Position numbers and translations under genes: made by a program. Under the pieces are notes generated by a model, which saw only the letters and a program-made list of their open reading frames with translations, did no database searches and had not been told where the DNA came from. 64,000 nucleotides of DNA from Bacteroidales bacterium (GTDB taxonomy: Bacteria > Bacteroidota > Bacteroidia > Bacteroidales > UBA932): positions 6,608-70,607 of the forward strand of contig JAHHQP010000004.1 in assembly GCA_020026355.1 (NCBI GenBank), in the 5' to 3' direction. Every line of letters begins with the position of its first letter. The stretch's first letter is position 1. Below are positions 8,457-16,661 of this stretch, piece after piece.

Positions 8457-9365
8457 CTACCGGTATCCCAGAAGATAGGAGATGATGGCCATGCGGACAT
8501 AGAGTCCGTTTCCGGCTTGCTTGAAATAGTAGGCATAAGGGGTCTCGTCGACATCTGCCGAGATTTCATTGACCCTTGGGAGCGGATGAAGGATTTTCAT
8601 GTTTTCCTTCACCTGTCCGAGCATGGAGGCATTCAGGCTGTAGACATCCTTCACTTTTTCATATTCGATCGGATCCGTGAACCTTTCCTGCTGCACGCGA
8701 GTCATGTAGAGGATATCGCAGTCGTCAAGATGGTCTTCCAGGTGAGTCGTCTCTTCATAGTCGATGCCGTTGGCATCCAGGAAATCTCTGTAGACTTCCG
8801 GCATCCTTAAACTTTCCGGTGCGGTGAAGACGAATTTCGGGTGGAAGTGGGACATGGCCTGCAGGAGAGAATGGGTGGTCCTGCCATATTTGAGGTCTCC
8901 GACCATATTGATGGTGAGATTGTCCAGGTGTCCCTGGGTCTTCTTGATGCTGTAGAGGTCCAGCAAGGTCTGGGAAGGATGCTGGTTGGCGCCGTCTCCT
9001 GCATTGATGACCGGAACGGAGGCGACTTCAGAGGCATATCTGGAACTGCCTTCCAGCGGATGTCTCATGATGATCATGTCCACGTAGTTGTTGACCATCT
9101 TTATGGTGTCTTTCAATGTCTCACCTTTGGATAGACTGGTGTTGTTGACGTCGGAGAAGCCGATCACTCTTGCGCCCAGGCGGTTGACTGCCGTCTCGAA
9201 ACTTAGTCTTGTACGGGTGGAAGGTTCAAAGAACAGACTGGCGATTACTTTGCCTTTGAGGAAATCCTGCTCTCTGTTCTTTTCGAATTCTTCTGCGGTT
9301 TCCAGAATGTGGAGGATTTCTTCTTTCGTGAAATCCTGGATTGAAATAAGACTTTTCTTACTCAT
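8457..9365 (-). CDS. pyrB: Aspartate carbamoyltransferase catalytic chain
   Basis: A 302-residue catalytic subunit that joins carbamoyl phosphate and aspartate to carbamoyl-aspartate in pyrimidine synthesis. The carbamoyl-phosphate-binding motif [13 protein letters not shown] is at residues 45-57 (S49-T50-R51-T52-R53), and the HPLPRVNEI segment near the C-terminus contributes to the active site. Together with pyrI this is the dodecameric, regulated type of enzyme. Its start lies 12 bases after the yigZ stop, so it is probably read from the promoter upstream of yigZ. Confidence 0.97.
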   Translation of the reverse strand: MSKKSLISIQDFTKEEILHILETAEEFEKNREQDFLKGKVIASLFFEPSTRTRLSFETAVNRLGARVIGFSDVNNTSLSKGETLKDTIKMVNNYVDMIIMRHPLEGSSRYASEVASVPVINAGDGANQHPSQTLLDLYSIKKTQGHLDNLTINMVGDLKYGRTTHSLLQAMSHFHPKFVFTAPESLRMPEVYRDFLDANGIDYEETTHLEDHLDDCDILYMTRVQQERFTDPIEYEKVKDVYSLNASMLGQVKENMKILHPLPRVNEISADVDETPYAYYFKQAGNGLYVRMAIISYLLGYR

Positions 9366-9377
9366 ATATGTTCGGGT

Positions 9378-10016
9378 TTATTGTATCTCTTCCGTCCAGC
9401 ATCCTTCTATTTCTTCCATCTGTTCCAGGAAAGCTTTCTCCAACGAGAGCCGGACGCGGGTCTCCAGGCTGCAGTCCAGATCGAATTGCTGGTTCTTCTG
9501 CTCCAGATCCATATCTTTCAAGGTCTTCATCACGGAGTTCATGCTCATGTAACCGAAGTGGATGCGGTAGTTCTTCCCTGCGATCTTCTCGATGATTTCT
9601 GCATTTTCAAGCGCATCTGCCGTTGAGGTCCTGTAGGCCCGGATGAGTCCGGGGATTCCCAGCTTGATGCCGCCGAAATATCGCACGACCACGACAAGGA
9701 TATCGCTGAGCCCGATCGAGTCGATCTGTCCCAGGATGGGGCGTCCGGCAGATGACGACGGTTCACCGTCATCATTGGCACGGAAACGATCCCCCTTCCA
9801 GCCTAGTCGATAGGCATAGCAGTGGTGACGGGCATCATGGTATTCTTTTTTGAGGGAACTGACGATTTCCTTGACTTCATCTTCCGTTTCAACGGGGTAG
9901 GCATGGGCAATGAATCGGCTTCCATTGTCCTTGAAGAGCCCTCGGGAAACAGATGAGATGCTCTTGTAAGAATCTTGAATCTTTTCTGCGAATTCGTTCA
10001 TTGCGAAATCGTTCAT
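9378..10016 (-). CDS. YigZ/IMPACT family protein
   Basis: A 212-residue protein of the UPF0029/IMPACT family, with an N-terminal IMPACT domain (GSRFIAHAYPVETEDEV, HHCYAYRLG, NDDGEPSSSAGRPILGQI, VVVVRYFGGIKLG) and a C-terminal ferredoxin-like domain. The family is linked to translation control in eukaryotes, but its bacterial function is unsettled. The annotated start gives MNDFAMNEF; an ATG 15 bases further in (10001) is also plausible and would leave a normal leader after the promoter box at 10025-10032. It heads the probable operon yigZ-pyrB-pyrI-serC-serA-DUF1015. Confidence 0.85.
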   Translation of the reverse strand: MNDFAMNEFAEKIQDSYKSISSVSRGLFKDNGSRFIAHAYPVETEDEVKEIVSSLKKEYHDARHHCYAYRLGWKGDRFRANDDGEPSSSAGRPILGQIDSIGLSDILVVVVRYFGGIKLGIPGLIRAYRTSTADALENAEIIEKIAGKNYRIHFGYMSMNSVMKTLKDMDLEQKNQQFDLDCSLETRVRLSLEKAFLEQMEEIEGCWTEEIQ

Positions 10017-10024
10017 ACAAATGT

Positions 10025-10032
10025 CAAATTTA
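10025..10032 (-). promoter_or_regulatory. -7 box for the yigZ-pyrBI-serCA operon
   Basis: On the minus strand this reads TAAATTTG, an exact TAnnTTTG match in an A/T-rich region. It ends only 8 bases before the annotated yigZ ATG, so the leader is either nearly absent or translation starts at 10001. Confidence 0.65.
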
Positions 10033-10077
10033 GTATTAATTATGAAAAAAATCATAATATGATGGAAAAATATTTTG

Positions 10078-10085
10078 TACCTTTG
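10078..10085 (+). promoter_or_regulatory. -7 box for the PRiA4-like/miaA pair
   Basis: TACCTTTG, an exact match to the Bacteroidota -7 consensus, 57 bases before the start codon at 10142. No clear TTTG at -33. Confidence 0.65.
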
Positions 10086-10141
10086 GCTTCGCTTCAGAGG
10101 GGCTGACAGGCAGCTCCGTGTATTTTATCATCTAACTGGCT

Positions 10142-10684
10142 ATGTTGTATAAATATAGGGTCTCCCTTCCCGGAATAAAGGGATTTTCCAGAGTGTATGA
10201 GGTGAAGGCTAATTCTTCTCTCTATTCTTTCCATAAACAGATGCGGGTGGATATGGAGTTTCCGCAGGATCAGCTCATTCTTTTCAAGGCATTCGACGGA
10301 GAAGGAAATGTTTCGGCGAGATATGGAATCTTCGATTTAGGATCCGGAACAATCGATATGATTACCTTGGCTCAATGTCATAAGAAAGGGGAGGACAAGT
10401 TCATCTATTTCTATGATACGACCAATGTGAAGAGTGTGATCGTGACTTTCGAGGGAGAGGCCGGCGAGGCATCACCGAAGGAAACTTATCCGTTGCTGGT
10501 CGAAAGCAAGGGCCCTATTCCTCTTGAGTTCGAGAACGGATATGTCGCTTTCGAGGATCTTCCGGAAGATAAGAAGAAGGATCCGGATGATGAGGATTTC
10601 GATGACGATGACATTGACTTCGATGAGGATGACGGAGATGATGAGGATGGCTCCGAGGTCTATGATGAAGACGAGGATGAGTAG
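10142..10684 (+). CDS. PRiA4b ORF-3-like protein with acidic tail
   Basis: A 180-residue cytoplasmic protein. Residues 1-115 resemble the small alpha/beta fold of plasmid pRiA4b ORF-3-like proteins (often labelled 'IS1096 passenger TnpR'), with the typical opening MLYKYRVSLPGIKGFSRVYEV and the YFYDTTNVKSVIVTFE strand region. The last 40 residues are almost entirely Asp and Glu, encoded by a GAT/GAG-rich stretch. There is no transposase nearby, so the transposon-derived family name should not be read as evidence of a mobile element. The stop codon overlaps the miaA start (ATGAGTAG), implying translational coupling. Function unknown. Confidence 0.75.
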   Translation: MLYKYRVSLPGIKGFSRVYEVKANSSLYSFHKQMRVDMEFPQDQLILFKAFDGEGNVSARYGIFDLGSGTIDMITLAQCHKKGEDKFIYFYDTTNVKSVIVTFEGEAGEASPKETYPLLVESKGPIPLEFENGYVAFEDLPEDKKKDPDDEDFDDDDIDFDEDDGDDEDGSEVYDEDEDE

Positions 10685-11597
10685 GAAACTCATTATCCTG
10701 CTGGGGCCGACGGCAGTCGGAAAAACGGATTTCAGCATCGAGCTGGCACAACGTTACGGCTCACCGGTCATTTCCTGTGACTCCAGGCAGATCTATAAAG
10801 AGATGACTATCGGGACAGCGGTCCCGTCTGCTTCACAGCTTCAGGCTGTGAAGCATTATTTTATCCATTCCCGATCGGTACAGGATGAGGTATATACAGC
10901 AGGCCGTTATGAAATAGAAGCCTTGGAACTGCTGGATCGCCTGTTCGATGAGGGACATGAGACTTTGGTCATGGCCGGAGGTTCCGGTTTCTATATCGAT
11001 GCCTTGTGCAATGGATTGGATGACTTTCCGGAGGCCGATCCCCGGTTGAGGGAAGAGCTGACGGAGCGGCTCAAGAGAGAGGGGGTGGAGTCTTTGAGAC
11101 TGGATCTGGCTCGTCTTGATCCGGAATCTTATGCGACGATCGATATCGCCAACGGACAGCGTGTCATCCGGGCTCTGGAAGTCTGCCTGATGACCGGGAA
11201 GCCCTTCTCATCGTTCAAGACTTCTTCCGTGAAGAAACGCGATTTCGAGATCGAGAAGATCGGCCTGGTCCGTCCGCGAGAAGAACTGTACAGCCGTATC
11301 GACCGACGTGTGGTGCAGATGGTGGATGAGGGGTTGGTCGAAGAAGTGCGTTCACTGTTCCCTTTCCGTAAACTGCCTGCATTGCAGACGGTCGGTTACA
11401 AGGAGATTTTCGATTGGTTCGATTATCTGGACGGTAAGGTATCTCTGGAAGGATGGGGACCTACCTCCAAAGGTGATGGCCCTGTGACTTCCCTGGAACG
11501 TGCGGTGGAACTGATCCAGAGAAATACACGGCGCTATGCCAAGCGACAGTTGTCCTGGTGGGGGCGTGACAAGTCCATTGTCTGGAAAGAACTATAA
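10677..11597 (+). CDS. miaA: tRNA dimethylallyltransferase
   Basis: A 306-residue enzyme that adds a dimethylallyl group to A37 of tRNAs reading codons that start with U. The P-loop is LIILLGPTAVGKTDFS near the N-terminus, followed by SCDSRQIYKEMTIGTA, a typical substrate-binding motif, and VMAGGSGFYIDAL. The C-terminal QRNTRRYAKRQLSWW is the tRNA-binding signature. The start is placed at 10677 (MSRKLIILLGP), which gives the family's normal N-terminus and an 8-base overlap with the upstream gene; earlier in-frame ATGs lie inside the acidic-tail coding region and add only low-complexity residues. Confidence 0.95.
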   Translation: MSRKLIILLGPTAVGKTDFSIELAQRYGSPVISCDSRQIYKEMTIGTAVPSASQLQAVKHYFIHSRSVQDEVYTAGRYEIEALELLDRLFDEGHETLVMAGGSGFYIDALCNGLDDFPEADPRLREELTERLKREGVESLRLDLARLDPESYATIDIANGQRVIRALEVCLMTGKPFSSFKTSSVKKRDFEIEKIGLVRPREELYSRIDRRVVQMVDEGLVEEVRSLFPFRKLPALQTVGYKEIFDWFDYLDGKVSLEGWGPTSKGDGPVTSLERAVELIQRNTRRYAKRQLSWWGRDKSIVWKEL

Positions 11598-11610
11598 TGT
11601 CTGAAAATGA

Positions 11611-11647
11611 AAAAAACTGGAATCCTGCAAGGATTCCAGTTTTTTTC
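11611..11647. terminator. Bidirectional terminator between miaA and DUF3127
   Basis: A 15-bp stem AAAAAACTGGAATCC/GGATTCCAGTTTTTT with a 5-base loop. A-run and T-run on opposite sides allow use from both strands of these convergent genes. Confidence 0.93.
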
Positions 11648-11663
11648 ATTTCTGTCACTTTCC

Positions 11664-12026
11664 TTAGAAAGGAAGGTCTTCATTATTGTCTTCAGTTGCA
11701 GGCAGTTCTACGGATGGTGTGGCTGCGGGTGCTGCGGGAGCTTGGCTTCCGACCGGCTCGATTCTCCAGGCGCGGATGTCGTTGTACCATCTTCCGTTAT
11801 ATTCCCGGCTACTGAGGTTGAAGGAAATCTTCACGGTGTCTCCGATCTGATATTTTTCCAGATCATGCACTTTTTCCTCTCCCCATACATCGAAGCAGAC
11901 CTGTGAAGGGTAGTTGCCTTCCTGGTATTCTACGATGAAATCCTGTCTGGACCAAGGTCCTCTTGCTGACTGTCCCTGCTGAACCGGCAGCTTGCGGACA
12001 ATCTTTCCTTCAATTTCCAATGCCAT
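11664..12026 (-). CDS. DUF3127 protein with SSB-like C-terminal tip
   Basis: A 120-residue cytoplasmic protein of the DUF3127 family, found mainly in Bacteroidota. Residues 1-90 form a compact beta-rich domain (EGKIVRKLPVQQGQSARGPW, QDFIVEYQEG, VKISFNLSSREYNGRWYNDI) that looks like an OB fold. This is followed by a Pro/Ala linker and an acidic tip, ATEDNNEDLPF. That tip resembles the acidic D-D-x-I-P-F tail with which SSB proteins recruit DNA-repair partners, so single-stranded DNA or RNA binding is a reasonable inference. The gene stands alone between a terminator and the FKBP gene, 14 bases after it. Confidence 0.8.
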   Translation of the reverse strand: MALEIEGKIVRKLPVQQGQSARGPWSRQDFIVEYQEGNYPSQVCFDVWGEEKVHDLEKYQIGDTVKISFNLSSREYNGRWYNDIRAWRIEPVGSQAPAAPAATPSVELPATEDNNEDLPF

Positions 12027-12040
12027 TTCCTGATCGGAAT

Positions 12041-12874
12041 TTATTTGGTTGCTTTTTCAGTGGCTGCAGGACCTCTCTTGATGTCTACGACTTTCACGGA
12101 GAAGATCAGAGCGGAGTTGCCCGGGATACTCTGTGTGCCGTACTCGCCATATGCAAGTTCTGACGGGATGTAAAGCATGGCTTCGCCACCTTTGCCGAGG
12201 AGCTGAAGACCTTCTGTCCAGCCTTTGATCACCTGGTTGGCCGCGAAGGAGATGCCTTCATTGGCGTCGAACTCTGTTCCGTCTACGAGGGTTCCTCTGT
12301 AGTTGACGACGACGGTGTCGGTAGGAGCGACTTTCTCACCCTCACCTTCTGCGATCAGTTTGTACTGGAGACCGCTCTCGGTTTCTTTGATACCTTCTTT
12401 ATTCAGGTTCTCTTTGAGGAAAGTCTCGCTCTCGACCTGAGTCTTCAGGTTGGTCAGCTGCATTCTCTTCTGGATATATCCGTTCATGATTTCGCCGACT
12501 CTTCCTGCACTTACTTTCAGAATCTCATCCCATTTTTCCGGAGTGTAGGTTCTTTCCAGCTTCATGGCATCCTTAAGACCGGCGAGAATTTCTTCTGTGT
12601 TGAGCTCGTCGAGGTTGCTGGCCAGATTGTACTGAAGTTTTGCCATGGTACCGAGCTGTACGCCGAGGATATAGGAAACAGTGTCGCAGTCTGCCTGTGA
12701 AGGAGAGATGACGGAAAGGGTGTCTTTCTGCTCCTGGGTAAGGTTGCTCATGGTTTTTGCACCGAGGTATGCCTCAGCGTAGTCGACTGCGTTCTTTCTG
12801 TTGGAGCAGGAAGCCAAGGTTCCGGCAGCGAGGGCTGCAAGCAGAGCCATTGATAAAATTTTAGTAGTTTTCAT
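12041..12874 (-). CDS. FKBP-type peptidyl-prolyl isomerase lipoprotein
   Basis: A 277-residue exported foldase of the FkpA/Mip type. The lipoprotein signal ends at Cys23 (LAALAAGTLASC). A helical dimerisation region spans about residues 40-160 (paired QLGTMAKLQYNLAS and NGYIQKRMQLTN segments). The FKBP domain (residues about 180-275) shows VVVNYRGTLVDGTEFDA, VIKGWTEGLQLLGKGGEAMLYIP, ELAYGEYGTQSIPGNSALIFSVKVVD, all typical of an active isomerase. It is likely anchored in the outer membrane facing the periplasm. Its own promoter box lies 58 bases upstream. Confidence 0.93.
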   Translation of the reverse strand: MKTTKILSMALLAALAAGTLASCSNRKNAVDYAEAYLGAKTMSNLTQEQKDTLSVISPSQADCDTVSYILGVQLGTMAKLQYNLASNLDELNTEEILAGLKDAMKLERTYTPEKWDEILKVSAGRVGEIMNGYIQKRMQLTNLKTQVESETFLKENLNKEGIKETESGLQYKLIAEGEGEKVAPTDTVVVNYRGTLVDGTEFDANEGISFAANQVIKGWTEGLQLLGKGGEAMLYIPSELAYGEYGTQSIPGNSALIFSVKVVDIKRGPAATEKATK

Positions 12875-12931
12875 TTTATTGTTTTTTTATGTTGTTTCTT
12901 TTGTCTACGGCTGCTATGACCGTATGAATTA

Positions 12932-12939
12932 CAAATATA
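12932..12939 (-). promoter_or_regulatory. -7 box for the FKBP lipoprotein gene
   Basis: Minus-strand TATATTTG (exact TAnnTTTG), 58 bases before the start codon at 12874, in a locally A/T-rich gap after nhaA. Confidence 0.65.
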
Positions 12940-12946
12940 ATAAAAT

Positions 12947-14371
12947 TTATTGTATCCTGTTGGTTTCCTTCGGCAAAATTTCTTCTGGAGTCAGGCGTTC
13001 AGCTCTGTTCTTGCAGGTGGCGGTCAAGGCCAGGATTCCCAGGATAGCTGCTACGGTAGAAGTGATCAGGATGCTGATCTTTCCGATTGCGACCAGTGAA
13101 GGATCGGTGAAGGCCAGTCCATTGACAAAGATGGACATGGTGAATCCGATACCTCCGAGTACGGTGATAGCGGCGAACTGGATCCATTTCACGCCGAACG
13201 GCTTCTCTGCAATCTTCGCTTTGATGCTCAGGAAGCTGAAAAGGAAGATGCCAAGAGGTTTTCCGAGCACGAGACCAAGGAAGATACCCAGCGAGATGGT
13301 CGGGATGCCTCCTTGGAATACGCTGAAATCCAAGGCCACACCGGCATTCGCCAAGGCGAAAAGTGGCATGATGATGTAGTTCACGATCGGACTGAGACGG
13401 CTTTCCAGCTGGTGCATCAGCGGATCGACCCGCTGGATCTCCTTGTGCATGCTGTGGATGATGTGCTGCTGTTCGGCGCTAGCCAGCACATTGGTCTGGC
13501 TCTGGCTGGTCTGCTTGAATTTGTCTACAAGGCTCTGCAGCTTGGAGTTGAAGCGGACCTCGTTGATGGTACCTTTGGATGGGATCGTCATGGCCAGCAG
13601 GACGCCGGAGATGGTGGCGTGAACGCCGCTCTTGTAGGTGAAGTACCATAGGAAGAGTCCTGGGATCAGATAGAAGATCGCATGGCGCACCTTGAGTCTG
13701 TTGAAGGTGAAGAGCAGGGCCATGATGAGTCCGATATGTATGAAATAAGTGAAGTCTATCGCGTGTGACGGGTAGAAGATGGCCAGGACAATGATGGCTC
13801 CGAGGTCATCGACGATCGCAAGGGCGGTCAGGAACACTTTCAGTCCGGTCGGAACCTTGCTGCCGAGGATGGAAAGGACGCCGATCGCGAAGGCGATGTC
13901 CGTCGCCATCGGGATGCCCCAGCCTCCGACGGTTTCCGGGTTGTTCATGTTGCACAGGTAGAAGAGGACGGCCGGTACGATCATTCCACCCAGTGCACCC
14001 ATGATCGGCAGGATGGATCTCTTGATGGAAGAAAGCTGGCCGACCAGCATCTCGCGCTTGATTTCCAGCCCGACCACGAAGAAGAAGATGGCCATCAGGG
14101 CATCATTGATCCAGAGTCTGAGACTGAGACTGACGGTCTCGCCGCCGAAGGTCAGACCGAATTGCTTGTCCCAGAATCTGTCAAAGCCTTGCAGCCCCGG
14201 GATGGTGGCGAATGCGACGGAAAGTACCGCCGCGATCAGCAGCAGAACGCCTCCGGTCGCCTCGTTGTGGAAAAAGGCGTTGAAGGTACGCAGGACCTCA
14301 CGGTTTCTGTGACTGTGGGGATATGGCGTCTGTACTGTTGTTCCGATTGATTCAATACTCTTTGTATCCAT
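12947..14371 (-). CDS. nhaA: Na+/H+ antiporter NhaA
   Basis: A 474-residue inner-membrane antiporter that exports Na+ (or Li+) in exchange for protons. The hydrophobic helices include WINDALMAIFFFVVGLEIKR, GWGIPMATDIAFAIGVLSIL and FLTALAIVDDLGAIIVLAIF; the last carries the paired Asp residues of the cation-binding site. C-terminal segments GIPTISLGIFLGLVLGKPLGI and GGIGFTMSIFVNGLAF are typical. It is longer than E. coli NhaA (388) because of an N-terminal extension and a polar loop near residues 290-330 (TSQSQTNVLASAEQQHI...), seen in other Bacteroidota members. Confidence 0.95.
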   Translation of the reverse strand: MDTKSIESIGTTVQTPYPHSHRNREVLRTFNAFFHNEATGGVLLLIAAVLSVAFATIPGLQGFDRFWDKQFGLTFGGETVSLSLRLWINDALMAIFFFVVGLEIKREMLVGQLSSIKRSILPIMGALGGMIVPAVLFYLCNMNNPETVGGWGIPMATDIAFAIGVLSILGSKVPTGLKVFLTALAIVDDLGAIIVLAIFYPSHAIDFTYFIHIGLIMALLFTFNRLKVRHAIFYLIPGLFLWYFTYKSGVHATISGVLLAMTIPSKGTINEVRFNSKLQSLVDKFKQTSQSQTNVLASAEQQHIIHSMHKEIQRVDPLMHQLESRLSPIVNYIIMPLFALANAGVALDFSVFQGGIPTISLGIFLGLVLGKPLGIFLFSFLSIKAKIAEKPFGVKWIQFAAITVLGGIGFTMSIFVNGLAFTDPSLVAIGKISILITSTVAAILGILALTATCKNRAERLTPEEILPKETNRIQ

Positions 14372-14399
14372 ATCATTATGATTTTTTGAAAAAAGAATG

Positions 14400-14407
14400 C
14401 AAATATA
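14400..14407 (-). promoter_or_regulatory. -7 box for nhaA
   Basis: Minus-strand TATATTTG, 28 bases before the nhaA start codon, in the divergent nhaA/recQ gap. Confidence 0.65.
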
Positions 14408-14418
14408 AAAATTATCCC

Positions 14419-14426
14419 TAACTTAG
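14419..14426 (+). promoter_or_regulatory. Possible -7 box for recQ
   Basis: TAACTTAG, one base off TAnnTTTG. It would place the transcript start near 14432, only a few bases before the first ATG (14436). This favours the second ATG (14448) as the recQ start. Confidence 0.4.
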
Positions 14427-14447
14427 TGTGGACAAATGGTCATTTTT

Positions 14448-16643
14448 ATGAAAATAGATTCTGCTGTACTTCACTCGAAATTGAAAGAATTTTTCGGCTT
14501 TGACCAGTTCAAGCCTGGTCAGGAAGAAGTGATTAGACATCTGGTCGACGGCAACAATGCTTTCGTGCTCATGCCGACTGGCGGTGGCAAATCCATGTGC
14601 TATCAGTTGCCTGCTCTTGTCATGGAGGGAACGGCTGTCGTGATCTCTCCGTTGATTGCCCTGATGAAGAATCAGGTGGATGCGATCCGTGGCTTCGTCG
14701 CCGGGAACGACGGTATAGCTCATTTCCTGAACTCTTCTTTGAGCAAGAGCCAGTTGAATGAAGTGAAGGCCGATCTGCTGTCCGGTGCGACCAAGTTGCT
14801 CTATGTCGCTCCGGAGTCCTTGACCAAGCCGGAGAACATCGCGATCCTGCGCGGCGTGAAGATTTCTTTCTATGCTGTCGATGAGGCGCATTGTATTTCG
14901 GAATGGGGACATGATTTCCGTCCGGAATACAGACGGATCAGGGCGCTCATCGAGGAAATCGGAGAGGCGCCGGTCATCGCTTTGACCGCAACGGCGACCC
15001 CTAAGGTGCAGAATGATATCCTCAAGAATCTGGGTATGCCGGATGCGAAGGTCTTCAAATCTTCTTTCAACCGTCCGAACCTTTATTACGAGGTCCGTGA
15101 CAAGACGGATCCTAAGCGTGATATCATCAAGTTCATCAAGGAGAATCCGGGCAAGTCCGGCATCATCTACTGCTTGAGCCGCAAGAAGGTGGAAGAACTG
15201 GCGGAACTGCTGAACATCAACGGCATAAAGGCCTTGCCGTATCATGCCGGTCTCGATGCGAAGACCCGTGCCGAGAATCAGGACAAGTTCCTGATGGAGG
15301 ATGTGGACGTCATCGTGGCGACCATTGCTTTCGGTATGGGTATCGACAAGCCGGATGTCCGTTTCGTCATCCATTACGACATCCCGAAGAGCATTGAAGG
15401 CTATTATCAGGAGACCGGTCGAGCCGGAAGAGATGGCAAGGAAGGGAAATGTATCGTTTTCTACAGCTACAAGGATATTCAGAAACTGGAGAAGTTCATG
15501 CAGGGCAAACCGGTGGCGGAACAGGAAATAGGCAAGCATCTCCTGCTGGAGACCGTCGCTTACGCCGAGTCCAATGTCTGTCGCAGGAAACTGCTGCTGA
15601 ACTATTTCGGAGAGGAATATGATCAGGACAATTGCGGAAACTGCGACAATTGTCTGTATCCGAAGAAGGTCTTCGACGGCCGGGAGGAGATGTGTCTGGT
15701 CATCGAACTGATCCGGAGTATGCCGGAACGCTTCAAGATGGAGCACCTGGCCAATATTCTGTCGGGAGAAGCGAATTCCATCATCAAGTCCTATAAACAT
15801 GACAAGCTGGAACTTTTCGGTGCCGGTAAGGAGCACAGTATCCGTTTCTGGCTGGCAGTCATGCATCAGGGCATCATCCTGCATTTCCTGGACAAGGAGA
15901 TCGAGACTTATGGCCTGATGTCGGTGACGGAAAAAGGACAGGAATTCTTCGAGCATCCGCATGAACTGATGCTGACGGAAGAGCGTGAATTCGCGGAAGG
16001 CGTGGATGATGAGGAAGAGGCAGGACTTGCAGCCCGGGGAGGCGGAGGGGGTGACGAGACTTTGCTGAAGATGCTGAAGGAACTGCGGAAGGATGTGGCT
16101 CATCGTCTGCATCTCCAGCCTTGGGTGATTTTTTCAGATCCGTCTTTGGATGACATGTCCATCATGTATCCGATCACGATCGATGACCTGAAGAAATGTC
16201 AGGGTGTCGGTGAAGGAAAGGCTCATAAGTTCGGAGGAGATTTTCTCCGTCTGATTCAGCGTTATGTAGAGGAAAATGATATTGTCCGTCCGGAAGATAT
16301 TCTGGTCAGGACCTTGGCGAACAAGTCTGCGGACAAACTTTACATCATACAGAGCATCGATCGTAAACTGTCTTTTGAGGACATCGCCGATGCGAAAGGT
16401 ATGGAAATGTCCGAACTCATGGACGAGATCGAGGCCATCGTCATGTCCGGTACGAAACTGGATATCAACTACTATATCGAGCAGAATGTCGATGACTATG
16501 TCGTAGATGAGATCTTCGACTACTTCAAGGAAGAGGCAGAAACGGATTCACTGGACGACGCGCTCCAGGAGCTTGGCTCGGACTATGAAGAAATGGAGGT
16601 TCGTCTGGTTCGTGTCAAATTCCTTTGCGAGGTTGCCAATTAG
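14448..16643 (+). CDS. recQ: ATP-dependent DNA helicase RecQ
   Basis: A 731-residue 3'-5' helicase for recombination and fork repair. Motifs in order: QFKPGQEEVI (motif 0), MPTGGGKSMCYQLP (Walker A), YAVDEAHCISEWGHDFRPEY (DEAH), ALTATATP (III), GIIYCLSRKKVEEL (IV), IVATIAFGMGIDKPDVRFVIH (V) and YYQETGRAGRDG (VI). The zinc domain is CRRKLLLNYFGE...CGNCDNC, then a winged helix. An HRDC domain (about 515-610) and a further C-terminal helical region extend it beyond E. coli RecQ (609). ATG 14448 is preferred over 14436 because it begins at the canonical MKIDSAVLHSKLKEFFGF and leaves a short leader. Confidence 0.95.
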   Translation: MKIDSAVLHSKLKEFFGFDQFKPGQEEVIRHLVDGNNAFVLMPTGGGKSMCYQLPALVMEGTAVVISPLIALMKNQVDAIRGFVAGNDGIAHFLNSSLSKSQLNEVKADLLSGATKLLYVAPESLTKPENIAILRGVKISFYAVDEAHCISEWGHDFRPEYRRIRALIEEIGEAPVIALTATATPKVQNDILKNLGMPDAKVFKSSFNRPNLYYEVRDKTDPKRDIIKFIKENPGKSGIIYCLSRKKVEELAELLNINGIKALPYHAGLDAKTRAENQDKFLMEDVDVIVATIAFGMGIDKPDVRFVIHYDIPKSIEGYYQETGRAGRDGKEGKCIVFYSYKDIQKLEKFMQGKPVAEQEIGKHLLLETVAYAESNVCRRKLLLNYFGEEYDQDNCGNCDNCLYPKKVFDGREEMCLVIELIRSMPERFKMEHLANILSGEANSIIKSYKHDKLELFGAGKEHSIRFWLAVMHQGIILHFLDKEIETYGLMSVTEKGQEFFEHPHELMLTEEREFAEGVDDEEEAGLAARGGGGGDETLLKMLKELRKDVAHRLHLQPWVIFSDPSLDDMSIMYPITIDDLKKCQGVGEGKAHKFGGDFLRLIQRYVEENDIVRPEDILVRTLANKSADKLYIIQSIDRKLSFEDIADAKGMEMSELMDEIEAIVMSGTKLDINYYIEQNVDDYVVDEIFDYFKEEAETDSLDDALQELGSDYEEMEVRLVRVKFLCEVAN

Positions 16644-16661
16644 AGCGCGGCCGGTCTGCTG

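Noticed and set aside
10142..10684. Possible transposon remnant because the family is labelled IS1096 passenger
   Set aside because: No transposase, terminal inverted repeats or target duplication; the gene is coupled to miaA and has normal codon use outside the acidic tail.
14418..16112. Long minus-strand frame (564 codons) opposite recQ; similar long frames opposite dnaG (17601-19691), metG (21568-23127) and the sensor kinase (35527-36681, + strand)
   Set aside because: Shadows of real genes; their translations have no recognisable domains and are His/Arg/Asp-rich as expected from antisense frames.
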